Position numbers and translations under genes: made by a program | Notes under the pieces: generated by a model | Seen by the model: the letters and a program-made list of their open reading frames with translations, nothing else | Databases searched by the model: none | What the model was told of the DNA's origin: nothing | From: Streptomyces sp. NBC_00457 | Lineage (GTDB): Bacteria; Actinomycetota; Actinomycetes; Streptomycetales; Streptomycetaceae | DNA: 64,000 bases | Direction of reading: 5' to 3' | NCBI RefSeq assembly: GCF_036014015.1 | Contig: NZ_CP107905.1 | Coordinates: forward strand, 10,478,001-10,542,000 | Shown: positions 35,596 to 43,953 of the stretch, in pieces | Layout: every line of letters starts with the position of its first letter | How positions within the stretch are numbered: the stretch's first letter is position 1

Positions 35596-37170
35596 TCAGT
35601 TTTTGGTGTTGCCGTTGACGTGGCGCTGGATGAATTCGTGGGCGAGGTCGCCGAACTGTTCACCGAAGGCCAGGGACCTCTCGGTGGTCTCCCGGAAGTG
35701 GACGCCGCCGTCCACCCGGCTCCTGGCGCATGCCTTGTTGAATTGGGTGAAGGTGGCGAAGTGGACCGTGACGTTCTTGGCGGGGGTGATGGTCGGCTCG
35801 ACCCGTGAGGTGCCGGCGGGGAAGTCGATCGTCCAGTCCAGGTCGTCGGAGCCGAAGTAGCGCCGTGCGGTTTGTGCCGCGGCGGCGCACAGCGAGGTGC
35901 TGCCCGAGGGGTATTCCGGGTGGTCGCTGGTGGGCAGGTAGCCGGCCCATTCGTGTGCCGGGAGGTCGTTGACGGTGCCCTTGCCCGGGCCGCCCCAGGC
36001 GGTCAGTTTGCTGCGGCCGTACACGTGCCTGACCGCGCTGATGGGCCGCACGGCGTCGAAGGCGGCCTTGTGGTGCCAGGCGGCGATCAGTGTGTCGAAG
36101 GTCGCCAGGATGTGCTGGAGCGACCACTGGACCCAGCCGTGCACGCCCATCTCGTTGTTCTGGTCGTGCTTGCGGGCCAGGACGAGGGAGTGGTGCCCGA
36201 TGCCCCAGAGTTTGTTGTCCATGATCTCGGCGAGGGCTTTGCGTTCGTCGGTGAGGGAGGCGGATGCTTCCACGATCTCGTCCACCGCGCGTTTGTAGGC
36301 GCGGGCGTTGGTGTGGTCGCTGTAGCGGGGCGCGGCGAGCTTGAACTGGGCGGGGTGGCGGAAGATGTGGGGCTTGGTCAGCGCGATCTGCGGGGTCACG
36401 AAGTGCTGGGCGACGAAGATGCCCATGTCGCCTGGGCCGCCGCCGACGCGGCGGCCGTTGTGGGGGCCCAGCTGCGGCTGCCAGCGCGAGGGGTTGACCA
36501 GCTTGTAGGGCGAGTTGACGGGCACGTAGCCGGTGTAGTCCGCCCACGGCGCGGGGTGGTATTTGCGGCCGCCCTCGTGGCCGAGGACGTTCATGCCGTC
36601 GTTCTTCAGCGCCTCCCAGGTGGCCCTGGCCGCCGTATTGCCGATACCGACCGGGGTGGTGAGGTTCTCCGACGCGTCGTCGGGGTTCAGGCCGAGCCCG
36701 GTCATCAGCTCCCGCAGGCCGCCCGTGAACTGCGGCAGCAGGCGCTTCCAGATGCCGAGCTGGACGTAGAGGGTGGCGATGTTCAGGTTGCGGTTGGTGG
36801 CGGACTCGCTGGAGGGGCGGCGGGGGATCTGGGAGTAGATGCCGACCGCGGTCTCGTGGTAGGGCGCCAGCGCGTCGAAGGCCGCCAGCATCGCCACGCG
36901 GCTCGTCCACAGGAAGACGGTCACGTCCATCGGGCCGATGAGCGCCAGCCTGCCCTCCTGGCCGACCGGCGCTTCGGTGGGCTGGGACCACTTGACGTAG
37001 TTGTCCTTGTCGAGGTCGAAGTCGATGGCGGCCGTCTTCTCGCCGGTGGCGGCACCGGCGGTACGGGAGAAGGCCAGCATGGACAGCGCAGCCGCCGAAG
37101 CACCGCCGACCAGCAGCGGCCGGCGGCCCAGCGGGGAACGTAAGCCGGGAGTGTGTCCGGACGTCGTCAT
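35596..37170 (-). CDS. Vanadium-dependent haloperoxidase (NapH/Mcl24 type) with Tat signal
   Basis: A 524-residue vanadium haloperoxidase, normal for the Streptomyces meroterpenoid group that chlorinates or brominates and cyclises prenylated naphthoquinones. Vanadate-binding residues: Lys near 368 and Arg near 375 in HKAAFDAVRP; PSGS near 421-424, where fungal and algal enzymes have PSGH and NapH-type enzymes have Ser; Arg near 485 and the metal-ligand His near 491 in ARSRVDGGVHFRE. The N-terminus LRSPLGRRPLLVGGASAAAL with a following A-x-A is a twin-arginine signal. ATG at 37170 has AAGGAG eight bases upstream. It should use chloride/bromide and H2O2. A decayed paralogue lies directly upstream, and tatB/tatC/tatA genes lie in the same cluster. 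Confidence 0.9.
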   Translation of the reverse strand: MTTSGHTPGLRSPLGRRPLLVGGASAAALSMLAFSRTAGAATGEKTAAIDFDLDKDNYVKWSQPTEAPVGQEGRLALIGPMDVTVFLWTSRVAMLAAFDALAPYHETAVGIYSQIPRRPSSESATNRNLNIATLYVQLGIWKRLLPQFTGGLRELMTGLGLNPDDASENLTTPVGIGNTAARATWEALKNDGMNVLGHEGGRKYHPAPWADYTGYVPVNSPYKLVNPSRWQPQLGPHNGRRVGGGPGDMGIFVAQHFVTPQIALTKPHIFRHPAQFKLAAPRYSDHTNARAYKRAVDEIVEASASLTDERKALAEIMDNKLWGIGHHSLVLARKHDQNNEMGVHGWVQWSLQHILATFDTLIAAWHHKAAFDAVRPISAVRHVYGRSKLTAWGGPGKGTVNDLPAHEWAGYLPTSDHPEYPSGSTSLCAAAAQTARRYFGSDDLDWTIDFPAGTSRVEPTITPAKNVTVHFATFTQFNKACARSRVDGGVHFRETTERSLAFGEQFGDLAHEFIQRHVNGNTKN

Positions 37171-37314
37171 GATGATGCTCCTTGTCGGTCTCTCAAAAGG
37201 GGAAGGAAGAGGCATGGAGGTGGCATGGAGGGCGGTGCCGTGGGCCCTGTGGGCTTTCTGGGGGCCACAGGAGCGGGAGGAAGGTGAGCGCGGCGGCGGG
37301 CTGCGCTGCCGGTG

Positions 37315-38288
37315 CCCGCCGCCAGACACGCAGGCGGTGCCCCGCAGCGTGCGGCCGAAGAGCACCGACGAGCACCGTGTGCGCGTCGGTGAGTGAGGCC
37401 GGCGCCTGCCCGGTCTCGTCCACCGGGCGTCTGCCGGGCGCGGACGCGGGTGTGGCCGGTGGGAGCGGGCGGGCGCCGGGGGAACGGGGCGCGGGCCGGT
37501 GAGGGTGTATGGGCTGTCCGGCCGTGTCCGCGGGGCGGCGGACCGCCGGCCTGCCAGGATGCCCGGGTCCCTTGGTCCTGCGCCGGCGCGGCGGCCTGCG
37601 TGCGGGCCCCTCGCCGGCTGCCGGTGCGAGGCTGGGCAGCGAGGGTTCCGCAAGCACTACGGCCGCAAGCACTACGGCCGGCCGGCCTTTCGGGGGCATG
37701 CATGCCGTGCCTTGGCCGGGCCGTGACGGCGGCCGTGCCGGCGGCGCTGCCGGTGCCGGCCGGGCTGGCCGCACTCTCCGGCGCGTCCTTGGGGTCCAGG
37801 CCGGGCGCGGCCAACAGGTTCCGCACGCCCGGCACCTGCTGGTGCGCTCTTGCCCTGGTCACCTGGAGGGGGCAGGCGGACAGGCGGTGTTCATGGTCCG
37901 GTTGGTGGGCCCGCCGCAGGGGCGGCGGGGGATTGGGGCGGGCACGCCGGCGGCGGCCGGGTGGCAGGGCGCCACCGCGTCGCGCCACGGAACAAGGACG
38001 GCGTGGGCCCTGCAGAGGATGACGGTCCTGTCCAGGGGGCCGGCGATCTGCGCCAGGGCCCGTCCCCTGGGTGTCCTGGTCCTCTGCGCCGGGCCGGGTC
38101 CCTGCGGTGTGGCTGCCGGCGCCGGGACCGAAGCCGGTCTGGGGCGGCTTGTCGCCCTGTTGGGCGGCGGCCGTTTCGCCGGTCCCCAGGCTCAGCGCCG
38201 CGGCGCCGCCGGCGTCCCCGGGCAGAGGCGACCTGTGCGGTGGTGAAAAGGCTGATACGGGAGCGGGTCTTCGTCCGGATGCCGCCAT
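37315..38288 (-). pseudogene. Decayed second vanadium haloperoxidase
   Basis: The ATG at 38288 still has AAGGAGG six bases upstream. Over several frames the minus strand reads AVAPCHPAAAGVPAPIPRRP and GGPTNRTMNTACPPAPSR (intact enzyme: ALAPYHETAVGIYSQIPRRP, SATNRNLNIATLYVQLG), LDPKDAPESAASPAGTGSAA (LNPDDASENLTTPVGIGNTA) and PVDETGQAPASLTDAHTVLV (AVDEIVEASASLTDERKALA). Co-linearity over about 970 bp leaves little doubt that this is an eroded paralogue. The C-terminal vanadate-binding part is missing. Base changes are mostly toward G and C. Confidence 0.7.
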
Positions 38289-39063
38289 GGTGCGCCTCCT
38301 TTCTTTGAGGAGCTGGATTTCCACCACGTGATGAGGAAACGCGTGCTGACCGGATGGCGGGGTCGCTGTGGCCGGTGTCCTGGCAGGGGCGCCCGTGAAG
38401 GATGCGGTCGCAGGCTCCTTTTGGCCTCAGCGGGCTTGAGCTTGTCAGGTACGGGCTTGAGGATGTCTTGGATAACGCTCACATTCCGTTGTCCCCGGTC
38501 AGGCGTGCCCGCGATGCTCGTTCAGGGGCGAATTGCCGCCTGCACTTTTCGAACTCGCGCCACGGGCCGGCCCGTCGGCCGGCTGACGCCGGAAACGCGC
38601 ACCGCCGGCGATCCCGCAGCCAATTCAGTGCTTCCGTGCCAGGGTGTGTCACGATTTCCTGGCCGTGCTGTCCTGGAGACGGAAGATGACACCACGTGTG
38701 CCGACAATCCACCCTCGCAGGTGGACACCAATCGGTCAGGCCTTAGGGCGCGAAAACGTCGCACCGGCCGGTCGGGCTGTTTCCTCGATGGCCGTATGCA
38801 TCTCTTTTCTCAATGCCTTCGGGCATCAAGCACTCCCAGCAGTCGATATCGATCATTCGTTCTAAGGAACCTCGTGTCCGTGACCCTATCAGCCGCCGCT
38901 CGAAAGTCACTCGGCATGCATTAGGGAAGGAATCTTCTCGGCATGCCGGCTGCCCGGCGCCTGAATTGCCGGGGTGGCGAAATTCGGGGGTGCCGTGCCC
39001 GTGCGGCTGGTCGCAGGTAAAAATAAATGTCAGACCGGCGTCGGTGATTCGCGTACCGGTAGT
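38289..39063. other. Intergenic region, locally lower GC, no supported gene
   Basis: The stretch 38640-38900 is visibly less GC-rich than its surroundings. A minus-strand frame from GTG 38482 begins SVIQDILKPVPDKLKPAEAK but soon turns into low-complexity sequence and matches no family I know. Promoter sequences for the leftward haloperoxidase region are expected here. Confidence 0.35.
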
Positions 39064-39720
39064 CCGGGGTTCGGGGTTCAGGTGGGGCGCCGGTTCGGGG
39101 TGGATTCGTGGGTGCGCTGCCGGATGGTGAGGCCGGTCATTGCGATGTGGAGGACGGCTTCACAGCGGTGGGGGCGGGTGGCGCGGGCGGGGCGGCGGTG
39201 GTGCAGGAGCCGGCCGGCAGTTGCGCTCGCCCTCCGGCGCCGGGGGATCACCGTGAACCCTGTGGCGCCGATCGCGTGGAACGCACCTGGACACCGGTGC
39301 CCAGACGGGCGCCGTGGCCGGTGGCTTCGGTGCGATGGCCGGTGCCGGCCCGCGCCTTGGTCACGCGCCTGTGGTGGCGGTCTGTGGGAGCGGGCGGATG
39401 CCGCCGGTGGTGTCGCGGACGCCGGCGGCGCTCACCCGGACGGCCGGCAGCAGGCCAGGGTGTCGGCGCCGAGGCGGCGCCCTCGGCCTCCTGTCTTCTG
39501 GCCGGCGTCGGTGCCCGGGCCGGCTGCGGGGACGCTGGCGGAGGTCTTGATGCTCCGCGCGTCCACCACGCAGGCGCTCGGCCCGGGGGGGTGCGGCCCC
39601 CGGCCTCGCGCACCGACCGGCGCAGGAGGCCGTCGGGTCGGTCGAAGATGCCTTCCTTGTGCCAGGCGGCGACGTGGCCGCAGAGGCGTTTCCCGCCGTG
39701 CGAAGCCGGGCGCCGGCACC
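39064..39720 (-). pseudogene. Ghost of IS5-family transposase, homologous to 27504-28343
   Basis: DNA from 39064 follows the 3' part of the intact IS5 element closely: GGTTCAGGTGGGGCGCCGGTT against GGTTCAGGTGTGGCGCCAGT, then GTTCGGGGTGGATTCG, GTCATTGCGATGTGGA and GCCGGGGGATCACC shared in order, through the region encoding the DDE core, with many substitutions and deletions that raise GC. No reading frame survives. It shows that this IS family reached the cluster long before the recent copy at 27.5 kb. Confidence 0.65.
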
Positions 39721-39775
39721 CGCACGCCGCTCACGTGCGGGGTCCGTTTCCGCGGACGCGCCTGCGCGGGCTCGT

Positions 39776-39805
39776 ACAGGACAGGACAGGACAGGACAGG
39801 GCAGG
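39776..39805. repeat. ACAGG pentanucleotide repeat
   Basis: Five perfect ACAGG units followed by GCAGG. Confidence 0.85.
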
Positions 39806-39955
39806 CCGGGCCGGGAGCCGGGTCCGGGTCCGTTTCGTGCTCCCGCCGCGGCCGTCGGATCGAGGACTGCCGCGCGGCGCCGGCCGCTGTGTGGGGCCTG
39901 CGGCCCGGCGTGCCTCTTTTGCCGGCGGGGCGGGACTGTGGTGCCGTCTGCCGGG

Positions 39956-40010
39956 GGGAGGGGAGGGGAGGGGAGGGGAGGGGAGGGGAGGGGAGGGGAG
40001 GGGAGGGGAG
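39956..40010. repeat. GGGAG microsatellite, 11 units
   Basis: Eleven consecutive GGGAG pentamers. The G-runs of three to four spaced by one A favour G-quadruplex formation and replication slippage. It lies upstream of the flavin monooxygenase, in a gene-free stretch that also has ACAGG and GGTCCG repeats. Confidence 0.9.
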
Positions 40011-40122
40011 GGCGGGCCGGCGGGTGGCGGGGTGCTGGGTCCGTCTGCCTGGGGGCGGGGCGGGGTTGGGTGCCGTCCCCGGCGCAGGCGGTGGCGCGGG
40101 TGGTGTCATGGGTGGTGTTGCG

Positions 40123-40153
40123 CGTCCGCGTCCGGGTCCGGGTCCGGGTCCGG
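40123..40153. repeat. GGTCCG hexanucleotide repeat
   Basis: GTCCG units repeat with 6-bp period (about five units, the first two degenerate). Confidence 0.7.
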
Positions 40154-40242
40154 TGGTGGCGGGCCGGGCCGGCGGGGTGAGTGTTCCGGGCGTGTGGCCG
40201 GTGGGGGGCCGGCGGGTGGGGGTGGGGGTGTCAATGCCTTGC

Positions 40243-40270
40243 AAAGAACCGTCCAACCGGTATATTTCTT
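40243..40270. promoter_or_regulatory. ARE-like gamma-butyrolactone receptor site 1
   Basis: Read on the minus strand: AAATATACCGGTTGGACGGT followed by TCTTT. This fits the ARE pattern (A-rich, ATAC, two CGGTT half-sites, T-rich). It lies about 150 bp upstream of the flavin monooxygenase start. Confidence 0.6.
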
Positions 40271-40420
40271 TTCGTTCGTGTGCATGGGTGAGCTGGGCAG
40301 CTCAACTCCCTGTGGGGGGTGCGGAGTTGTTCTGGACGGGGGCGGCCGCTTAAGTCTTCGTGCGCCGCGGCTGCTGTTTCCTTGGCTTGTGTGCTGGTCC
40401 GTGACTGGGGGAGGTCGTAG

Positions 40421-41965
40421 ATGGTGCGGGGGATGCGGGCGCAGGTGGTGATCGTCGGCGGGGGGCCGGTGGGCATGGTCCTTGCGTGTGAGCTGGCGGG
40501 GTACGGGGTGCGGACGGTGGTGGTGGAGTCGCAGCGCGGGGTGTCGCGGTGGCCGAAGGCGACGACGTTGCATGCCCGTACGGTGCAGTGTCTGGTGCGG
40601 CGGGGTTATCTCGCCGGGCTGGTGAGCGCGGACCAGGGCGGCGGCGCGGACCAGGGCGGCGGTTCGGCGCGGGTGAGCAGTGCGTTTCATTTCGCGGGGA
40701 TTGCGGGGCTGGCCATTTCGGCGCCGGCCGCGGAGCCGGAGCCGATCTTGAAGTGTGCGCAGGAGGAGCTGGAGCGCCATTTCGAGCAGCGGGCGCGGGC
40801 CGCCGGTGCGCGGATCCTGCGCGGGTACCGGGTGACGGGGGTGCGGCAGGGGCCGGGTGGGGTGCGGGTCACGGCCGCGGGGCCGCGCGGGCGGGTGATC
40901 TGCACGGGCGGGTATCTGGTGGGGGCGGACGGGGCGCGCAGTCTGGTGCGGGAGCAGGCGGGTTTCGCCTCCCGGACGTACCCGGCCACCGTGTCGGCGA
41001 TGGCGGGCGATGTCCGTGTTCAGGGGGCGGGGGTTCTGGGGGCGGGGTGGCATCGCACGCCGCGCGGCTGGATCGTCGCCAAGGACGTGGCGTCGGGTGT
41101 GGTGCGTCTGCGGACGCTGAACTGTGAGGGCGCGGACCTTGAGCGGCGTGTGCCGCTCACTGTGGAGGAGCTGCGCCGGGAGGTGGGCTGGATCGCGGGC
41201 CGGGACATCGCGATGGGGGAGGCGAGGTGGCTGAGCCGGTTCAGTGACTTCTCCCGGCTGGCGGCGTCGTATCGCAGGGGGCGGGTCCTGCTGGCGGGGG
41301 ATGCGGCGCATGTGCACTTCCCGATCGGCGGGCAGGGGCTGAGCACCGGTCTGCTGGACGCGGTCAATCTCGGCTGGAAGCTCGCGCTCACGGTGCGCGG
41401 CAGTGCGGGCGCAGGGCTGCTGGACACCTATGACGCCGAGCGCCGGCCCGCTGCCCGGCGGGTCATCGACTCCGCGCGGGCCCAGCTCGCCCTGATGCGG
41501 CCGGGGCCCGAACTGGATCCGCTGCGGGAGCTGTTCGGGGAGCTGCTGGCCGGCCAGGGGGAGAGCGGTGTGCTGGCGTCGATGGTCAGTGCGCAGGACA
41601 CGGTGCTGCCGGGGCGCGGCGCGCAGGGCCCGCCGTGGGAGGGAAGGTTTCTGCACAATGTGGGGCTGGTGACCCGTCAGGGTCCGGCCGATGTCATCGG
41701 TCTGCTGGGCGGGGGGCGGCCGCTGCTGCTGCTCTTCGGTGAGCGGGGCGCCGGCCGGTATGCGGAGCAGGCCCGGGGGTGGGCCTCCCTGCTGCGGGTG
41801 GTGCATTGCGAGCCGGTGCCCCAGCTGTCGTGTGATGCGCTGCTGGTGCGGCCCGACGGCTATATCGCCTGGGCGTCGGGGGCGGGCGGGCCGGCCGCCG
41901 CCCTGACGGCGTACTTCGGTGCGGGGGCGGGGGCCGGGGGTGTGCTCGCCGGGGCGGTCAGCTGA
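40421..41965 (+). CDS. Class A flavin-dependent aromatic hydroxylase
   Basis: A 514-residue FAD monooxygenase of the aromatic-polyketide hydroxylase group (PgaE/RdmE/MtmO-like). FAD motif 1: VVIVGGGPVGMVLACELAGY; DG motif: YLVGADGARSLVREQAG; GD motif: RVLLAGDAAHVHFPIGGQGL; plus a thioredoxin-like C-terminal domain. ATG at 40421 with GGGGAGG eight bases upstream. A short duplicated stretch (SADQGGGADQGGGSARV) near residue 70 is unusual. It should insert oxygen into a polyketide or quinone using NAD(P)H. An ARE lies upstream, and the 3' end overlaps the convergent receptor gene by 8 bp. Confidence 0.85.
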   Translation: MVRGMRAQVVIVGGGPVGMVLACELAGYGVRTVVVESQRGVSRWPKATTLHARTVQCLVRRGYLAGLVSADQGGGADQGGGSARVSSAFHFAGIAGLAISAPAAEPEPILKCAQEELERHFEQRARAAGARILRGYRVTGVRQGPGGVRVTAAGPRGRVICTGGYLVGADGARSLVREQAGFASRTYPATVSAMAGDVRVQGAGVLGAGWHRTPRGWIVAKDVASGVVRLRTLNCEGADLERRVPLTVEELRREVGWIAGRDIAMGEARWLSRFSDFSRLAASYRRGRVLLAGDAAHVHFPIGGQGLSTGLLDAVNLGWKLALTVRGSAGAGLLDTYDAERRPAARRVIDSARAQLALMRPGPELDPLRELFGELLAGQGESGVLASMVSAQDTVLPGRGAQGPPWEGRFLHNVGLVTRQGPADVIGLLGGGRPLLLLFGERGAGRYAEQARGWASLLRVVHCEPVPQLSCDALLVRPDGYIAWASGAGGPAAALTAYFGAGAGAGGVLAGAVS

Positions 41966-42626
41966 CCGGTGCCGGCTGCGGCCGGGGGCGCAGGGCCTCC
42001 AGTTCGGCCTGTACCGCAGCCCCCCTGCTCTCGGTGAGGTCGACGGCGGCGAGCACGGAGGGGACCACCACGCTGGGCAGCAGGTGCCGCAGCAGGGCGG
42101 CGACCCTGCGTGGCAGGTCCTGGTAGTTGTGCAGGGCCTGGGACATGGCCTGGACGCCGGCGAAGGCGCCCACCGCGACGTCGGCGGTCTCGGCCGGGAT
42201 GACGTGGGGCATCAGTTCGCCCTGGGCCTGGGCCTTTTCCAGCAGTTCGATCCCGATGTCGCTCCAGCGCCTGAAGGGCCCGCTGCGGTCCAGGCCCTGG
42301 GCCTGCTGGTCGAGGGCGAGGCGTACGCCGGCCCGGACCATGGGGTCGGTCTGCAGGAGGTAGGCGTGCAGGACCATGGTGTCCACGAACTGCTGTACCT
42401 TGCAGGCGCGGTCGGGGATCGGCAGCCGCTGGTCCTGCTCGTGCAGGACGCCCTCGGCGAGGTGTTCCTTCGAGGGGAAGTGGAAGTACAGGGCTCCCTT
42501 GGTCACGCCGGCGGTGGCGAGGATCTCGCTGATGGTCGCGGCCTGGTAGCCGTGTTCCTCGAAGGCCTTGGCCGCCGCCGAGAGGATCACCTGCCGGGTC
42601 CGGATCGCCCGGTCCTGTTTCACCAC
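41958..42626 (-). CDS. Gamma-butyrolactone receptor (ScbR/ArpA-type TetR)
   Basis: A 222-residue TetR protein with the characteristic receptor N-terminus KQDRAIRTRQVILSAAAKAF, recognition helix TAGVTKGALYFHFPSKEHLA, and a ligand pocket retaining Trp in GPFRRWSDIGIELL. Such proteins bind AREs and leave DNA when a gamma-butyrolactone or butenolide binds. Its start is 38 bp from an ARE in the gap shared with the divergent NmrA-like gene, indicating autoregulation and control of that gene. Confidence 0.88.
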   Translation of the reverse strand: MVKQDRAIRTRQVILSAAAKAFEEHGYQAATISEILATAGVTKGALYFHFPSKEHLAEGVLHEQDQRLPIPDRACKVQQFVDTMVLHAYLLQTDPMVRAGVRLALDQQAQGLDRSGPFRRWSDIGIELLEKAQAQGELMPHVIPAETADVAVGAFAGVQAMSQALHNYQDLPRRVAALLRHLLPSVVVPSVLAAVDLTESRGAAVQAELEALRPRPQPAPVS

Positions 42627-42663
42627 GTTCGGCCTCCTTTGTTCGGTGAGCCCCGGAGGCCCA

Positions 42664-42687
42664 GAAAAAACCGCACAGTTTGTATCT
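42664..42687. promoter_or_regulatory. ARE-like gamma-butyrolactone receptor site 2
   Basis: On the minus strand it reads AAGATACAAACTGTGCGGTT then TTTT, almost the textbook ARE. It is in the divergent gap between the receptor gene and the NmrA-like gene. Confidence 0.75.
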
Positions 42688-42835
42688 TACAGCCGGTTGG
42701 GGGTTCTCGTACCCCCTCCAGCCGTACGGCATTCAATGAGGTGCTCAAAACCGTCGCGGCAGGAAGGCCAAGAGCGTTGAGTGGATCATGGTGTGCCGGG
42801 GGGCTGTCCCCCGGCCGGACGGGGGAGGGGCCGCG

Positions 42836-43690
42836 GTGATCCTGGTGACGGGCGGCACGGGGACGGTGGGGCGTCAAGTGGTGGGGCGGCTTCCGGCCGA
42901 CCTGCCGGTGCGCATCATGGCCAGGGATCCCGCCAGGGTCACGGGGGCGGCGGCGACGGCGGAGACGGTCGCCGGGGACTACGGGGATCCGCGCTCGCTC
43001 GCCCGGGCTCTTGCGGGTGTACGGGCGGCGTTTCTTGTCACCACCCGCGTGGGCGGCGATGACGACGCCCGTTTCCTGCGCGCTGCCGAAATGGCCGGAG
43101 TGCAGCGGGTGGTGAAGCTCTCCGCGGCGGCCGTCCTGGACGGGCAGGCGGGTGATCTCATCACCCGGTGGCAGCGTGCCGGCGAGGAACGGCTGTGCGC
43201 CTCCGGCCTGGAGTGGACCCTGCTGCGTCCGCGCGCGTTCATGTCCAACTGCCTGTCCTGGGCGGCGTCCGTCCGCGCGGAGGGCACCGTCCGGGCGCTG
43301 TACGGGCAGTCGGCCCACGCCTGTGTGGATCCCGCGGACGTCGCGGAGGTGGCGGTGCGGGCGCTGGTGGAGGAGGGGCACGCCCAGCGCGCCTACACCC
43401 TGACCGGGCCGCAGGCGCTCACCGCGGCCGAGCAGGCGCGGCAGCTGGGCGAGCTGCTCGGTGTCGCGCTGAGGTTCGAGGAGCTCAGCCCCGGCCAGGC
43501 ACGCGCCGCGCTGGCCGGGCGCTATCCGGCGCCGGTGGTCGAGGCGCTGCTTCAGAGCGCCGGGCGGCTCAGGGCGGGGGCCAAGGCCGGGGTGCAGGAC
43601 ACGGTCCGGCGGGTGACGGGCCGTGAGGCGGGCACCTTCCGTGCCTGGGCCCAGGCACATCTCGCGGCGTTCGGGCCGCTGCCCGCCTGA
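42836..43690 (+). CDS. NmrA-like NAD(P)-binding reductase/epimerase, possible butyrolactone pathway enzyme
   Basis: A 284-residue atypical short-chain dehydrogenase of the NmrA/NAD(P)H-quinone-reductase-like type. It begins VILVTGGTGTVGRQVVGRL (Rossmann motif) and continues FLRAAEMAGVQRVVKLSAAA. GTG at 42836 has GGAGGGG six bases upstream. Placed between receptor and afsA homologue and divergently controlled through an ARE, it could reduce the butenolide intermediate in signal synthesis or act in product tailoring. The family is clear; the role is inference. Confidence 0.75.
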   Translation: MILVTGGTGTVGRQVVGRLPADLPVRIMARDPARVTGAAATAETVAGDYGDPRSLARALAGVRAAFLVTTRVGGDDDARFLRAAEMAGVQRVVKLSAAAVLDGQAGDLITRWQRAGEERLCASGLEWTLLRPRAFMSNCLSWAASVRAEGTVRALYGQSAHACVDPADVAEVAVRALVEEGHAQRAYTLTGPQALTAAEQARQLGELLGVALRFEELSPGQARAALAGRYPAPVVEALLQSAGRLRAGAKAGVQDTVRRVTGREAGTFRAWAQAHLAAFGPLPA

Positions 43691-43743
43691 GCAGGCACGC
43701 GGGCACCGCGCCGCAGGCCCGCGGCCCGCAGCCGCGGGCCCGC

Positions 43744-43892
43744 GGCGCGCAGAACCCGCCCTCCGGCGGCGCGCAGAACCCGCGGGCCTGCGGCGCGCAG
43801 AACCCGCCCTCCGGCCGCGCGCAGAACCCGCCCTCCGGCGCGCAGAACCGTGCCGTCCGGCGGCGCGTAGAACCCGCCCTACGGCGCGCAGC
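43744..43892. repeat. Six imperfect ~24-bp tandem repeats between convergent genes
   Basis: The motif GCGCGCAGAACCCG recurs at about 43745, 43770, 43793, 43818, and, altered, near 43839 and 43863, each followed by CCCTCCGG-like sequence. The block lies between the stop codons of the convergent NmrA-like and afsA-like genes. Confidence 0.75.
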
Positions 43893-43953
43893 CAGCCGTC
43901 CGGCGTGCCCGGGCCCGGCGGCGTGCCGGGCCCGGGCACGGGCGGCGGGTGTC

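Noticed and set aside
43744..43892. Repeat array considered as a CRISPR
   Set aside because: Repeats are imperfect, directly tandem without unique spacers, and no cas genes are present.
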